Shown: in pieces, positions 1 to 6,006 of the stretch
Numbering within the stretch: position 1 is the first letter of the stretch
Layout: every line of letters starts with the position of its first letter
Assembly (NCBI GenBank): GCA_015494385.1
Contig: WGBJ01000028.1
Span: forward strand, 1 to 6,547
Direction: 5' to 3'
Length of the DNA: 6,547 nt
DNA from: Marinosulfonomonas sp.
GTDB lineage: Bacteria > Pseudomonadota > Alphaproteobacteria > Rhodobacterales > Rhodobacteraceae
Made by a program: the position numbers and the translations under genes
The notes under the pieces: model-generated
Told to the model about the DNA's origin: nothing
The model's database searches: none
What the model saw: only the letters and a program-made list of their open reading frames with translations

Positions 1-135
1 ACCCTGATTGAAACCGCCAAGTTGAACAAGGTCGATCCGCAAGCATGGCTCACATGGGTTCTCGAACGCATCGCCGACCACAAGATCAACAGGCTCGACG
101 AGCTGATGCCGTGGAATTATAGTCCAGAAGTGTAG
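1..135 (+). CDS. IS66 family transposase (TnpC), C-terminal end only
   Basis: The first 44 codons in frame 1 up to TAG at 133-135 encode the C-terminal tail of the IS66 transposase. Visible are [17 protein letters not shown] (residues 1-17 of the fragment), then the helix with [14 protein letters not shown] (22-35), and finally MPWNY. This is the conserved '[12 protein letters not shown]...IADHPINRIDELLPWN' block of the IS66 C-terminal element. The protein is the large transposase that moves the element. Its catalytic DDE part lies outside the window, so whether the copy is intact cannot be said. The stop codon touches the terminal inverted repeat, so the gene runs almost to the physical end of the element. 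Confidence 0.9.
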   Translation, partial: TLIETAKLNKVDPQAWLTWVLERIADHKINRLDELMPWNYSPEV

Positions 136-150
136 GTGATGGACGCTTAC
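135..150. repeat. IS66 right terminal inverted repeat
   Basis: GGTGATGGACGCTTAC at 135-150 reads GTAAGCGTCCATCACC from the outside in, matching the usual GTAAGCG start of IS66-family ends. The matching left repeat is outside the window. It contains both upstream start codons (GTG 136, ATG 139) of the following gene. Confidence 0.75.
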
Positions 151-1407
151 ATTCGACCGGAAGTGTCGGAAGATAAATTTTTAAGCTTCTGGCTTTTCGA
201 CCCAATTGTAGCAATCCACCCTTATTCCTGTAAGATGGGTACCAATGGGAAGGCATGGTATGTTGACAGGAGCACACCACTAATCACGTGTTCCAGATTG
301 GATGGTCCTGAAAAGATTGGGCAAACAATTCGCAAGGCGGCAATGCAGTGTCGTGACTATGACGCTCTAAACCTAAAGTTGTCAGGTGATGAGCTTATGG
401 AAGCATCTATTTTCAAACACTTTGAGATGCTTGAAGAAATTGAGCGGTTGACCAGTTATCGGAAAGCAAAATTAAATAAAATTGGTCATGGTGGAAAGAT
501 ATCTTTTTCTAAGGATTCGATTTTCATTAAATACTACATTAAAGATAGAGGCGATCTGTTATTCAATAATCCTGACCCGAATGATCCAAATGACCCGCGT
601 CCCGTCAACCTATCGCCAGATTGTAGCGATCTGGAACTTGGCCAGCCGATTGTTGATTGGGTCGAGGGGCTGCCGAAGTTTGCACTGGTGAAAAAAACCA
701 AGGCAACCAAGAACAGAGAACCACAGCCCCATGATAACAGTGGCTCGGAAATTACGGGGGCCGGTGATCCCGTTATATTTGGCTACAAGACAGCTTGGCT
801 TGCAATCAAAACCAAGGACTCACAGGCTATTTGTGACTCCATGGAACTGGTGGACTGTAATGTAGCCAACTGGGAGAAAGGTGTTCAAACCGCGATAGAG
901 GGACGAGGGCAAAGATTTCCCGTTTACATCGCACCGCCTTTAGCAGGTTGGACACTGGTTCTAGTGGGGTTGAATTTGGTCGCGGACAATGCTCAATCTA
1001 GACGGCAGATTGAAACGTTAATGTGTAAACTATCCGGTGCGTTCGGAGAATGCCAGTATTTTGGCTCATACCGCGATGTAGATTATGCCGCGTGGTTCAA
1101 AGCAGTAGACGGTGAAATGGTCAGAGGCTTTAGCTTTGCCGATGGAGAATACCATGCCAATTTGGGAAAAACCACAAAAGCAGAACTGGATATAGGTCTT
1201 GGAGATATTTCCGACCTTTCAATCCAAGAGTTGAACTCACTTGCACCATTTCCAGATGACCCTAACGGGGTGACCCGCTGGCCGAATGAGGATGATCCGC
1301 TGCTGATTGCCGAAAAATGGAGCATTAACCCAATGAAAACAAATCTGGTTGAAGATGTTGAAAAGGGTGTCGGCTTGCTGGGGGAATGGGGAAATAACAG
1401 GCCCTAG
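136..1407 (+). CDS. Hypothetical 423-aa protein, possible two-domain immunity-like protein; start inside IS66 end
   Basis: I do not recognise this gene with certainty. The product looks soluble, with no signal peptide or membrane segment. Two blocks are joined by low-complexity linkers. Residues about 12-140 (KFLSFWLFDPIVAIHP, then WYVDRSTPLITCSRLDGPEKIGQTI) vaguely resemble small contact-dependent-inhibition immunity proteins, which is a weak inference from pattern only. A PDPNDPNDPRP linker (146-156) and a charged linker (about 186-210) precede the second block, about 212-400. That block has DPVIFGYKTAWLAIKTKD, then VYIAPPLAGWTLVLVG and a closing DDPLLIAEKWSINP, a pattern I associate with an uncharacterised family. 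The gene is visibly lower in GC and richer in A/T-ending codons than the trp/moa genes, suggesting transfer. GTG 136 and ATG 139 lie in the IS66 inverted repeat. Alternatives inside native DNA are GTG 163 or ATG 235, none with a clear Shine-Dalgarno, so the gene may be 5'-truncated or use an IS-supplied start. It is convergent with moaC. Confidence 0.75.
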   Translation: MMDAYIRPEVSEDKFLSFWLFDPIVAIHPYSCKMGTNGKAWYVDRSTPLITCSRLDGPEKIGQTIRKAAMQCRDYDALNLKLSGDELMEASIFKHFEMLEEIERLTSYRKAKLNKIGHGGKISFSKDSIFIKYYIKDRGDLLFNNPDPNDPNDPRPVNLSPDCSDLELGQPIVDWVEGLPKFALVKKTKATKNREPQPHDNSGSEITGAGDPVIFGYKTAWLAIKTKDSQAICDSMELVDCNVANWEKGVQTAIEGRGQRFPVYIAPPLAGWTLVLVGLNLVADNAQSRRQIETLMCKLSGAFGECQYFGSYRDVDYAAWFKAVDGEMVRGFSFADGEYHANLGKTTKAELDIGLGDISDLSIQELNSLAPFPDDPNGVTRWPNEDDPLLIAEKWSINPMKTNLVEDVEKGVGLLGEWGNNRP

Positions 1408-1437
1408 GTGTTTACCTTAAGACCTTGCTATCCGCCC

Positions 1438-1463
1438 ACCCGTCATTATTGCGCATGACGGGT
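1438..1463. terminator. Hairpin between convergent genes, possible two-way terminator
   Basis: A perfect 9-bp inverted repeat, ACCCGTCAT (1438-1446) and ATGACGGGT (1455-1463), encloses an 8-base loop. It lies in the 63-bp gap between the unknown plus-strand gene (stop 1407) and moaC (stop 1471, minus strand), where a shared terminator would be expected. No clear run of T follows the stem on either strand, so it is not a textbook intrinsic terminator. Confidence 0.5.
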
Positions 1464-1470
1464 TCCGTTG

Positions 1471-1947
1471 CTATTTGGCCTCGAACCGTCCTGACTTGCC
1501 GCCTTCTTTCATGGTCAGGCGTATACCGCTAATTTCCATTGTCTTTTCAACGGCTTTCAGCATGTCGTAAACCGTCAGACCCGCCACGGACACCGCTGTC
1601 AGAGCTTCCATTTCGATGCCAGTCTGGCCGGTGGTTTTCACCGTGGCCTCAATCACCACGCCGGGCAGGTCGGGGTCCGGTGTCAGGTCCAGTGCGACTT
1701 TGGTGATCGGCAGGGGGTGGCACAGCGGGATCAGGTTGCTGGTTTGCTTGGCCCCCATGATACCGGCCAGTCGGGCAACCCCCAGAACGTCACCCTTTTT
1801 GGCGGAGCCGTCGGTCATGATGGCATAGGTCTCGGGCGTCATTTTGACGTGGCCACGGGCGATGGCAGTGCGCGATGTCACGGGTTTTTCCGAGACATCG
1901 ACCATATGGGCGTCGCCGCGGGCGTCAAAGTGGGTCAGGTCGGACAT
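1471..1947 (-). CDS. moaC: Cyclic pyranopterin monophosphate synthase MoaC
   Basis: MoaC converts the MoaA product 3',8-cyclo-7,8-dihydro-GTP to cyclic pyranopterin monophosphate, an early cytoplasmic step of molybdenum cofactor synthesis. The 158-residue product has the usual length and covers the whole family: [19 protein letters not shown] at the start, [14 protein letters not shown] (50-63), [13 protein letters not shown] (72-84), [12 protein letters not shown] (109-120) and YDMLKAVEK (127-135). Residues corresponding to the known active site are present: Lys51, His77, Glu112, Glu114, Asp128 and Lys131. The ATG at 1947-1945 follows the trpC TAA directly, with GGAGG seven bases upstream inside the last trpC codons, so the two are probably translated together. 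In relatives moaC is usually followed by moeA; here an unrelated convergent gene and an IS66 end follow instead. Confidence 0.97.
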   Translation of the reverse strand: MSDLTHFDARGDAHMVDVSEKPVTSRTAIARGHVKMTPETYAIMTDGSAKKGDVLGVARLAGIMGAKQTSNLIPLCHPLPITKVALDLTPDPDLPGVVIEATVKTTGQTGIEMEALTAVSVAGLTVYDMLKAVEKTMEISGIRLTMKEGGKSGRFEAK

Positions 1948-2754
1948 TTACATGCCTCCGGGCATTAAGGGATTGGCAAGCAGGGTGCGGGTGGCTTTGG
2001 CGACGTCTTCCTGCCGCATCAGGCTTTCGCCAATCAGGAAGCAGCGGGCGCCGTATTGGGCCAGTTCGGCAAGATCCTCGGGCGTGTTCAGGCCGGATTC
2101 CGAGATGATGGTGCGATCGGCGGGGACCAGTTTGGCCAGCGTTTTGGTGGTGTCCAGCGTGGTTTCGAATGTTTTCAGATTGCGGTTGTTGATGCCGATC
2201 AGCGGCGAGGTGAGGAGTGAGGCGCGGTTTAGCTCTTCCTCGTTATGGACCTCGATCAGCACGTCCATATCCCATTCAAACGCGGCCTGTTCCAGCTCGG
2301 CGGCCTGGGCGTCTTCCAGTGTGGCCATGATCAGCAGGATGCAATCGGCCCCCAGTGCGCGGGATTCGACCACCTGATAGGGGTCATAGATGAAATCCTT
2401 GCGCAGGCACGGCAGGTCCACGGCATCATGCGCAGCCGTCAGGAATTCGTCAGCGCCCTGAAAGCTGGGGGTGTCGGTCAGGACCGACAGGCAGGTTGCG
2501 CCGCCGTCCTTGTAGGCCTGGGCCAATGCGGGCACGTCGAAATCCTCGCGGATCAGACCTTTGGACGGGCTGGCCTTTTTGATTTCGGCGATCAATCCGT
2601 AACCGTCATGGGCGGCCTGCATCAGGGCTTTGGCAAAGCCGCGCGGGTCTTCGGCCGCTTTGGCGCGGGATTCGAGATCGGCGAGCGGGGTGGCCTGTTG
2701 GCGGGCTTCGACTTCGGCCAGCTTGTAGGCTTTGATTTTGTCCAGAATGTTCAT
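1948..2754 (-). CDS. trpC: Indole-3-glycerol-phosphate synthase TrpC
   Basis: TrpC closes the indole ring, turning 1-(2-carboxyphenylamino)-1-deoxyribulose 5-phosphate into indole-3-glycerol phosphate with loss of CO2 and water. The product is a monofunctional (beta/alpha)8 enzyme of 268 residues, with no fused TrpF domain. Motifs in order: [12 protein letters not shown] (55-66, with Glu57 and Lys59), [11 protein letters not shown] (94-104), [15 protein letters not shown] (114-128, with catalytic Lys119), [12 protein letters not shown] (164-175, Glu168), [12 protein letters not shown] (186-197, Asn189), [12 protein letters not shown] (217-228) and FLIGESLMR (239-247). The frame stays open upstream to 2901, but the ATG at 2754 gives [12 protein letters not shown], the normal family N-terminus, so that start is preferred. 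No Shine-Dalgarno precedes it, and a promoter-like pair ends six bases upstream, so the message may be leaderless. The TAA stop abuts the moaC ATG. It is separated from trpD by two unrelated genes. Confidence 0.97.
   Translation of the reverse strand: MNILDKIKAYKLAEVEARQQATPLADLESRAKAAEDPRGFAKALMQAAHDGYGLIAEIKKASPSKGLIREDFDVPALAQAYKDGGATCLSVLTDTPSFQGADEFLTAAHDAVDLPCLRKDFIYDPYQVVESRALGADCILLIMATLEDAQAAELEQAAFEWDMDVLIEVHNEEELNRASLLTSPLIGINNRNLKTFETTLDTTKTLAKLVPADRTIISESGLNTPEDLAELAQYGARCFLIGESLMRQEDVAKATRTLLANPLMPGGM
1952..1965 (-). promoter_or_regulatory. moaC ribosome binding site within a small hairpin at the trpC end
   Basis: On the minus strand the sequence reads ATGCCCGGAGGCATG followed by TAAATG. 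GGAGG (plus 1955-1959) is the Shine-Dalgarno for moaC, seven bases before its ATG. ATGCC and GGCAT form a 5-bp stem with a 4-base loop that holds part of this site. The stem lies within the last six codons of trpC, so a ribosome finishing trpC would open it. The ribosome binding site is clear; the hairpin's regulatory role is inference. Confidence 0.5.
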
Positions 2755-2760
2755 GTCGGG

Positions 2761-2789
2761 ACAATAGCCTGCCTTGGGCGCGGGGACAA
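2761..2789 (-). promoter_or_regulatory. Candidate sigma-70-type promoter for trpC-moaC
   Basis: On the minus strand TTGTCC (plus 2784-2789) and TATTGT (plus 2761-2766) are separated by 17 bases. Each hexamer matches the consensus at four of six positions. The expected transcription start falls at or next to the trpC ATG at 2754. A local promoter is needed because the plus-strand gene next door separates trpC from trpD. Seen only as a motif, with no experimental support. Confidence 0.35.
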
Positions 2790-2801
2790 TTGGGATTTCG
2801 C

Positions 2802-2844
2802 CGGGCTGCGCCCGACGACCCGCGCGCCCCCTGGCAGGGGCGCG
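2802..2844. repeat. Two GC-rich inverted repeats in the trpC / DUF2332 divergent gap
   Basis: Two perfect hairpins lie side by side: CGGGC-TGC-GCCCG at 2802-2814, and CGCGCCCC / GGGGCGCG at 2823-2844 with a 6-base loop. With the conserved element just to the right (2846-2880) there are three stems in about 80 bases between divergent genes. Neither stem is followed by a T run. They could be remnants of a terminator from the ancestral order, a structured intergenic repeat, or sites that limit read-through between the two genes. The function is unknown. Confidence 0.45.
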
Positions 2845-2845
2845 G

Positions 2846-2880
2846 ATGCCTTCGGCGAAGGTATTTGGTGCAAGAAGAAG
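2846..2880 (+). repeat. Conserved short intergenic element, copy A
   Basis: This 35-base stretch begins ATGCCTTCGGCGAAGG, has TATTTGG in the middle and ends in AAGAAGAAG. It matches copy B at 3971-4005 at 25 of 35 positions without gaps. The stem CCTTC/GAAGG around GGC is kept in both copies, with one paired change (T-A here, C-G there). I recall similar sequences as frequent between genes in Rhodobacterales, but could not check this. It lies in the untranslated gap upstream of the DUF2332 gene. Confidence 0.5.
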
Positions 2881-2903
2881 GGATGGGGTATGGTCGGGCA
2901 AAT

Positions 2904-2909
2904 GGAGGT
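2904..2909 (+). promoter_or_regulatory. Ribosome binding site fixing the DUF2332 start
   Basis: GGAGGT lies six bases before the ATG at 2916. The same frame is open from 2790, but the extra codons there fall on the hairpins and the repeat element and have no comparable site, so this motif decides the start. Confidence 0.7.
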
Positions 2910-2915
2910 GCTGTG

Positions 2916-3965
2916 ATGCAGAGTGAAGACGAGATCAGGGCGACGTTTGTGAAGCAGGCCGAGTGGTGCGAGGTTTTGGGATCGCCCCTGACCGCGCGGC
3001 TGGTGGCGGGGTTGGGTGAACGGCTGGACCACAGCACGGCCACAGGAAGGCGGGTGTTGCGCTGGGACGGGCAGGCGGATGCGCTGAAGGATGCGGTGGC
3101 GTTGCGGCTGGCCGGGGCGCTGAATGCGTTTGTTATGCGGGGCAGGGTGCCGGAACTGGCGGCGTGCTATCCGCCGAACCCTTTGCCTGAGGGGGATGAG
3201 CTGGTGACGGCGGCGCTGGCGGCTATTCAGGAGGTGGACGAGGAGATTTGCAGCTGGCTGGATTTCCCGCCGCAAACCAACGAGGTGGCGCGCGCGGGCG
3301 TTTTATATCCGGGGATGTGTTTCATTGCGCAGGCGACGGGGTTGCCTTTGGCGCTGTACGAGGTGGGGGCCAGTGGCGGGTTGAACCTGTTTGCCGATCG
3401 CTTTGCCTATCAACTGGGCACGGCACAGCTGGGGGATGCGCAATCGGGCGTGATATTGTCGCCCGAATGGAGCGGGGCGTCGGCGCCTTTGGTGGAGCCG
3501 GTGATTGTGCGGCGCAAGGGATGTGATCGCAGCCCGCTGGATGTGTCAAAGCCCGCGCACCGCGAACGGTTGCGGGCCTATATCTGGCCGGATCAGCCGC
3601 TTCGGGTCGAGCGGATCAATGCGGCGCTGGAGATTGCAAAAAGTGAGCCGCCCGAGATGGCCGCGATGGATGCGGCGGATTGGGTCGAGGCTGAAATAGA
3701 CGAAGCGCCGGAAACGGGTGTGGTGCGGGTGTTGTTCCATTCCATCGCCTATCAGTATTTTCCGGACGAGGTAAAAGCGCGGATCAGGGCGCGGATGGAA
3801 GCGGCGGGGCGGTTGGCGACCAAGGACGCACCGCTGGCGTGGCTGGCGTTCGAGCAGGATAGCGATGCGGGGCCGCGATTGACGCTACGCTTGTGGCCGG
3901 GCGGCGAGGAGCGGCTGCTCGCCACGGCGGGTGCGCATGTGCATAAGGTCGTGTGGGTGGCATAA
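2916..3965 (+). CDS. DUF2332 family protein, methyltransferase-like motif
   Basis: This 349-residue protein matches my recollection of the DUF2332 family, whose function is not established. Family-type blocks in order: [11 protein letters not shown] (120-130), [12 protein letters not shown] (148-159), [11 protein letters not shown] (199-209) followed by [16 protein letters not shown] (219-234), [13 protein letters not shown] (271-283), and a C-terminal [12 protein letters not shown] (324-335) then AHVHKVVW. The [10 protein letters not shown] stretch resembles the glycine-rich cofactor loop of Rossmann-type methyltransferases, so a SAM-dependent activity is possible but unproven. There is no signal peptide or membrane segment, so it is probably cytoplasmic. 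The ATG at 2916 is supported by GGAGGT. It is the only plus-strand gene in the trp stretch, divergent from trpC and convergent with the nuclease gene. Codon use resembles its neighbours, so it is not obviously recent foreign DNA. Confidence 0.88.
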   Translation: MQSEDEIRATFVKQAEWCEVLGSPLTARLVAGLGERLDHSTATGRRVLRWDGQADALKDAVALRLAGALNAFVMRGRVPELAACYPPNPLPEGDELVTAALAAIQEVDEEICSWLDFPPQTNEVARAGVLYPGMCFIAQATGLPLALYEVGASGGLNLFADRFAYQLGTAQLGDAQSGVILSPEWSGASAPLVEPVIVRRKGCDRSPLDVSKPAHRERLRAYIWPDQPLRVERINAALEIAKSEPPEMAAMDAADWVEAEIDEAPETGVVRVLFHSIAYQYFPDEVKARIRARMEAAGRLATKDAPLAWLAFEQDSDAGPRLTLRLWPGGEERLLATAGAHVHKVVWVA

Positions 3966-3970
3966 CTTTT

Positions 3971-4005
3971 ATGCCTCCGGCGGGGATATTTCGGGAACAA
4001 AGATG
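3971..4005 (+). repeat. Conserved short intergenic element, copy B; possible terminator
   Basis: This 35-base stretch, ATGCCTCCGGCGGGG then ATATTT and ending AAAGATG, fills almost the whole gap between the convergent DUF2332 and nuclease genes and matches copy A (2846-2880) at 25 of 35 positions. The stem CTCC/GGGG around GGC (3975-3985, one T-G wobble), followed by ATATTT, would fit a weak terminator for the plus-strand gene. Whether its role is termination or simply a repetitive element cannot be decided here. Confidence 0.5.
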
Positions 4006-4908
4006 TCAGGCACCGATCAGTGCATCTGACGGAGTCAGGTTCAACTCGGCCACCGCGCGGCGCACGTCGTCTTGCCAGATGAATATCCGGTTTTGGGGCG
4101 CGACAAGGCAATAGTCCTGTGGCGCATAGAGCGTGCCGGTTGACATATCGGCGCAATAGCGGTGGATCCAGCCGGTCCATTCGCCGCGATTTAACTTGCT
4201 GCGTCCGTTCAGTTTCTTTTTCAGCGCGGCAAGGCGCTCGCAACTGCGAAATTCATATCCGGTCAGCAGCTTGTCATCGGCCCATGCGCCTTTGCCCCGG
4301 GTGACGGCCTCATGTCCGGCCTCTTGCACCATGGGTAAATCCTTTTCGCCGGGGATCGAGGGAAACAGGATGAAGGGTGCTGCCCAGCCGTTTTCGATCA
4401 TCAGAAAGTTGAAGGTGGCGCGCTCACGGCGGGTCATGGTGCGGCGTTCCTGCGCGGAATAGCTGGGGGCGACATAGGCCAGCAGGCGGCCGTATTGGTC
4501 AAACCGCTGATCGGCAACACGCACAAACAGCGGGCGCACAGAACCGGTGGGGCGACGCAGTTTGGTGGCGACCAGCGCTTCGTGGGCGGCGGTGGCCTGG
4601 GCACCCTGCGCCAGATGGTTGGCCACGGCATCGCTGCGTTTCAGGCGCGGGACAAGATGGGCGGCAAGGTTGGCGTTTACCGGGGAATCGCCGGTTTCGA
4701 TCCATGTGGCGACCTCCTGAAACATGGCCTGCAATTCGTCCTTGTTGCGGATCTTGCCGGTGGGGCGTTTTTCGGGGGTATCAATCGACAACATGCGCAC
4801 ATTCATGCGGATGTTCGGGGTGTCGCCGTCGGAAATATCGACAAGGCGTTTGTCACGGATGCTGTCCAGCGTAATACCGTCCGGAGTCCAGAAAATCTTG
4901 AGGGGCAT
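4006..4908 (-). CDS. Staphylococcal-nuclease-like (thermonuclease family) protein
   Basis: The 300-residue product shows the split signature of the SNase fold. SDGDTPNIRMNVRMLSIDTPEK (26-47) supplies Asp29, Arg38, Asp43 and Glu46, aligning with Asp21, Arg35, Asp40 and Glu43 of staphylococcal nuclease. RFDQYGRLLAYV (135-146) supplies Arg141, aligning with Arg87. IENGWAAPF (171-179) and RGKGAW (204-209) correspond to the last helices of the fold. A calcium-dependent phosphodiesterase on DNA/RNA is therefore plausible. Two oddities stand out: about 50 extra residues (roughly 50-120) between the two halves of the active site, and an extra C-terminal stretch of about 90 residues of unknown role. 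No signal peptide is seen, unlike secreted thermonucleases, so it probably stays in the cytoplasm. The ATG at 4908 has GGGAG seven bases upstream. It lies 84 bp behind trpD in the same direction with no clear terminator between, so it may be read from the trpGD transcript. Confidence 0.85.
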   Translation of the reverse strand: MPLKIFWTPDGITLDSIRDKRLVDISDGDTPNIRMNVRMLSIDTPEKRPTGKIRNKDELQAMFQEVATWIETGDSPVNANLAAHLVPRLKRSDAVANHLAQGAQATAAHEALVATKLRRPTGSVRPLFVRVADQRFDQYGRLLAYVAPSYSAQERRTMTRRERATFNFLMIENGWAAPFILFPSIPGEKDLPMVQEAGHEAVTRGKGAWADDKLLTGYEFRSCERLAALKKKLNGRSKLNRGEWTGWIHRYCADMSTGTLYAPQDYCLVAPQNRIFIWQDDVRRAVAELNLTPSDALIGA

Positions 4909-4992
4909 TGGCTGTCTCCCTAATGAAAATGGTTAAATCAATAGGGGATACTACCATGAACAAGGATGCGCAGGCAGGCGGGAATACCTTAC

Positions 4993-6006
4993 CTAGGCGG
5001 ATGTCAGCCGTGCCAGCGCCTCGATCTTTTCCTTGGCCGCGCCGCTGTCAATGCTTTGGGCGGCCAGTTTTGCACCATCCTTCAGGTTGTCCACCTTGCC
5101 CGCCACCAGCAGGGCGGCGGCGGCGTTCAGCAGAACCGCATCACGGTAGGCGGATTTTTCGCCGTCCAGCAGGGCGCGGAAGGCGACACCGTTTTCCTCG
5201 GGCGTGCCGCCAAGAATTGCCTCGAACGGATGCACGGGCAGACCGGCGTCTTCGGGGTTTACCTCGAATTCGGTGACCTTGCCGTCCTTAAGCGCGGCAA
5301 CCCAGCTGACACCGGCGATCGACAATTCATCCGTGCCGTCCGAGCCATGCACCAGCCATGCTTTTTCCGCCCCCAACTCACCCAGTGTTTCGGCCATCGG
5401 GCGGATCAGGTCGCGGGAAAAGGCGCCGGTCAACTGGCGTTTCACACCGGCCGGATTGGTCAGCGGGCCAAGGATGTTGAAAATCGTGCGCGTGCCCAGT
5501 TCGGCGCGGGTGGGCATGACGTGGGCAATGGCGGGGTGGTGCATGGGGGCCATCATGAAGGCAATGCCAACGGATTCAATGGCTTTTTCAACCACTTCTG
5601 GCCCGACCATCACGTTGATGCCCATCTGTCCCAGCGCATCAGCCGCGCCGGATTTGGACGACAGGTTGCGGTTGCCGTGTTTGGCCACGGTCACGCCAGC
5701 GCCCGCCACAACAAAGGCGGTTGCGGTTGAGATGTTCAGCGTGCCTTTGCCATCGCCGCCGGTGCCAACGATGTCCATCGCGCCCGCCGGTGCCTTTACC
5801 GCATTGCATTTGTCGCGCATCACCTTGGCGGCGGCGGCGTATTCCTGCACCGTTTCGCCACGGGTGCGCAGCGCCATCAGAAATCCGCCGATCTGGCTGG
5901 GGGTGGCTTCGCCGTCAAACAGGATGCCGAACGCCTGTTCGGCCTGCTCGCGGGTCAGCGGGCCTTCGGCGGCGGCGTGGATCAGGGGCTTTAGCGCGTC
6001 ACTCAT
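4993..6006 (-). CDS. trpD: Anthranilate phosphoribosyltransferase TrpD
   Basis: TrpD transfers phosphoribose from PRPP to anthranilate, the second step from chorismate to tryptophan, in the cytoplasm. The 337-residue product is full length for the monofunctional enzyme. It starts with the helical domain ([22 protein letters not shown], about 17-38). Next come the PRPP-binding [14 protein letters not shown] (81-94), [15 protein letters not shown] (109-123), the anthranilate-site region [22 protein letters not shown] (164-185, with Arg167), and the metal-binding GTDELS (224-229, Asp226 and Glu227). The ATG start overlaps the trpG stop as ATGA, and GAGGT (plus 6013-6017) six bases upstream lies within the last trpG codons, so the two are translationally coupled. 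Unlike many bacterial trp operons, trpC does not follow; a nuclease gene does. Confidence 0.97.
   Translation of the reverse strand: MSDALKPLIHAAAEGPLTREQAEQAFGILFDGEATPSQIGGFLMALRTRGETVQEYAAAAKVMRDKCNAVKAPAGAMDIVGTGGDGKGTLNISTATAFVVAGAGVTVAKHGNRNLSSKSGAADALGQMGINVMVGPEVVEKAIESVGIAFMMAPMHHPAIAHVMPTRAELGTRTIFNILGPLTNPAGVKRQLTGAFSRDLIRPMAETLGELGAEKAWLVHGSDGTDELSIAGVSWVAALKDGKVTEFEVNPEDAGLPVHPFEAILGGTPEENGVAFRALLDGEKSAYRDAVLLNAAAALLVAGKVDNLKDGAKLAAQSIDSGAAKEKIEALARLTSA

Larger units (their letters stand above)
1..150 (+). mobile_element. Right end of an IS66-family insertion sequence (left part outside window)
   Basis: The stretch carries the end of an IS66-type transposase gene and, immediately after its stop codon, a terminal inverted repeat ending in CGCTTAC. 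Read inward from the element end this is GTAAGCGTCCATCACC, and IS66-family elements typically begin with GTAAGCG. The element therefore probably ends at 150, and the next 8 bases (151-158, ATTCGACC) would be the target duplication expected for this family. The other end lies beyond the left edge, so the duplication and the accessory genes tnpA/tnpB cannot be checked. The family assignment rests on protein motif plus repeat sequence. Confidence 0.85.

Noticed and set aside
124..166. Near-identical 10-mers CCAGAAGTGT (124-133) and CCGGAAGTGT (157-166) flanking the IS66 end, giving similar PEV residues on both sides.
   Set aside because: Too short, one copy lies inside the transposase coding end, and it does not fit an 8-bp IS66 target duplication, which should start right after 150.
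1952..1961. Third copy of the intergenic element, since ATGCCTCCGG here equals the start of copy B.
   Set aside because: The match stops after ten bases and is explained by the trpC C-terminal codons and the moaC ribosome binding site.
2865..2894. Plus-strand promoter TTGGTG-18-TATGGT for the DUF2332 gene.
   Set aside because: Weak hexamers, overlaps the repeat element, and the predicted start would fall almost on the Shine-Dalgarno.
1948..2901. Reading trpC as a 317-residue protein starting at 2901.
   Set aside because: The extra 49 codons run through the hairpins and repeat element and resemble no TrpC N-terminus; [12 protein letters not shown] at 2754 is the family start.
4909..4992. Promoter for the nuclease gene in the gap after trpD (TTGTTC followed by TATTGA or TGATTT on the minus strand).
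   Set aside because: No hexamer pair with both reasonable sequence and spacing; read-through from trpD is as likely.
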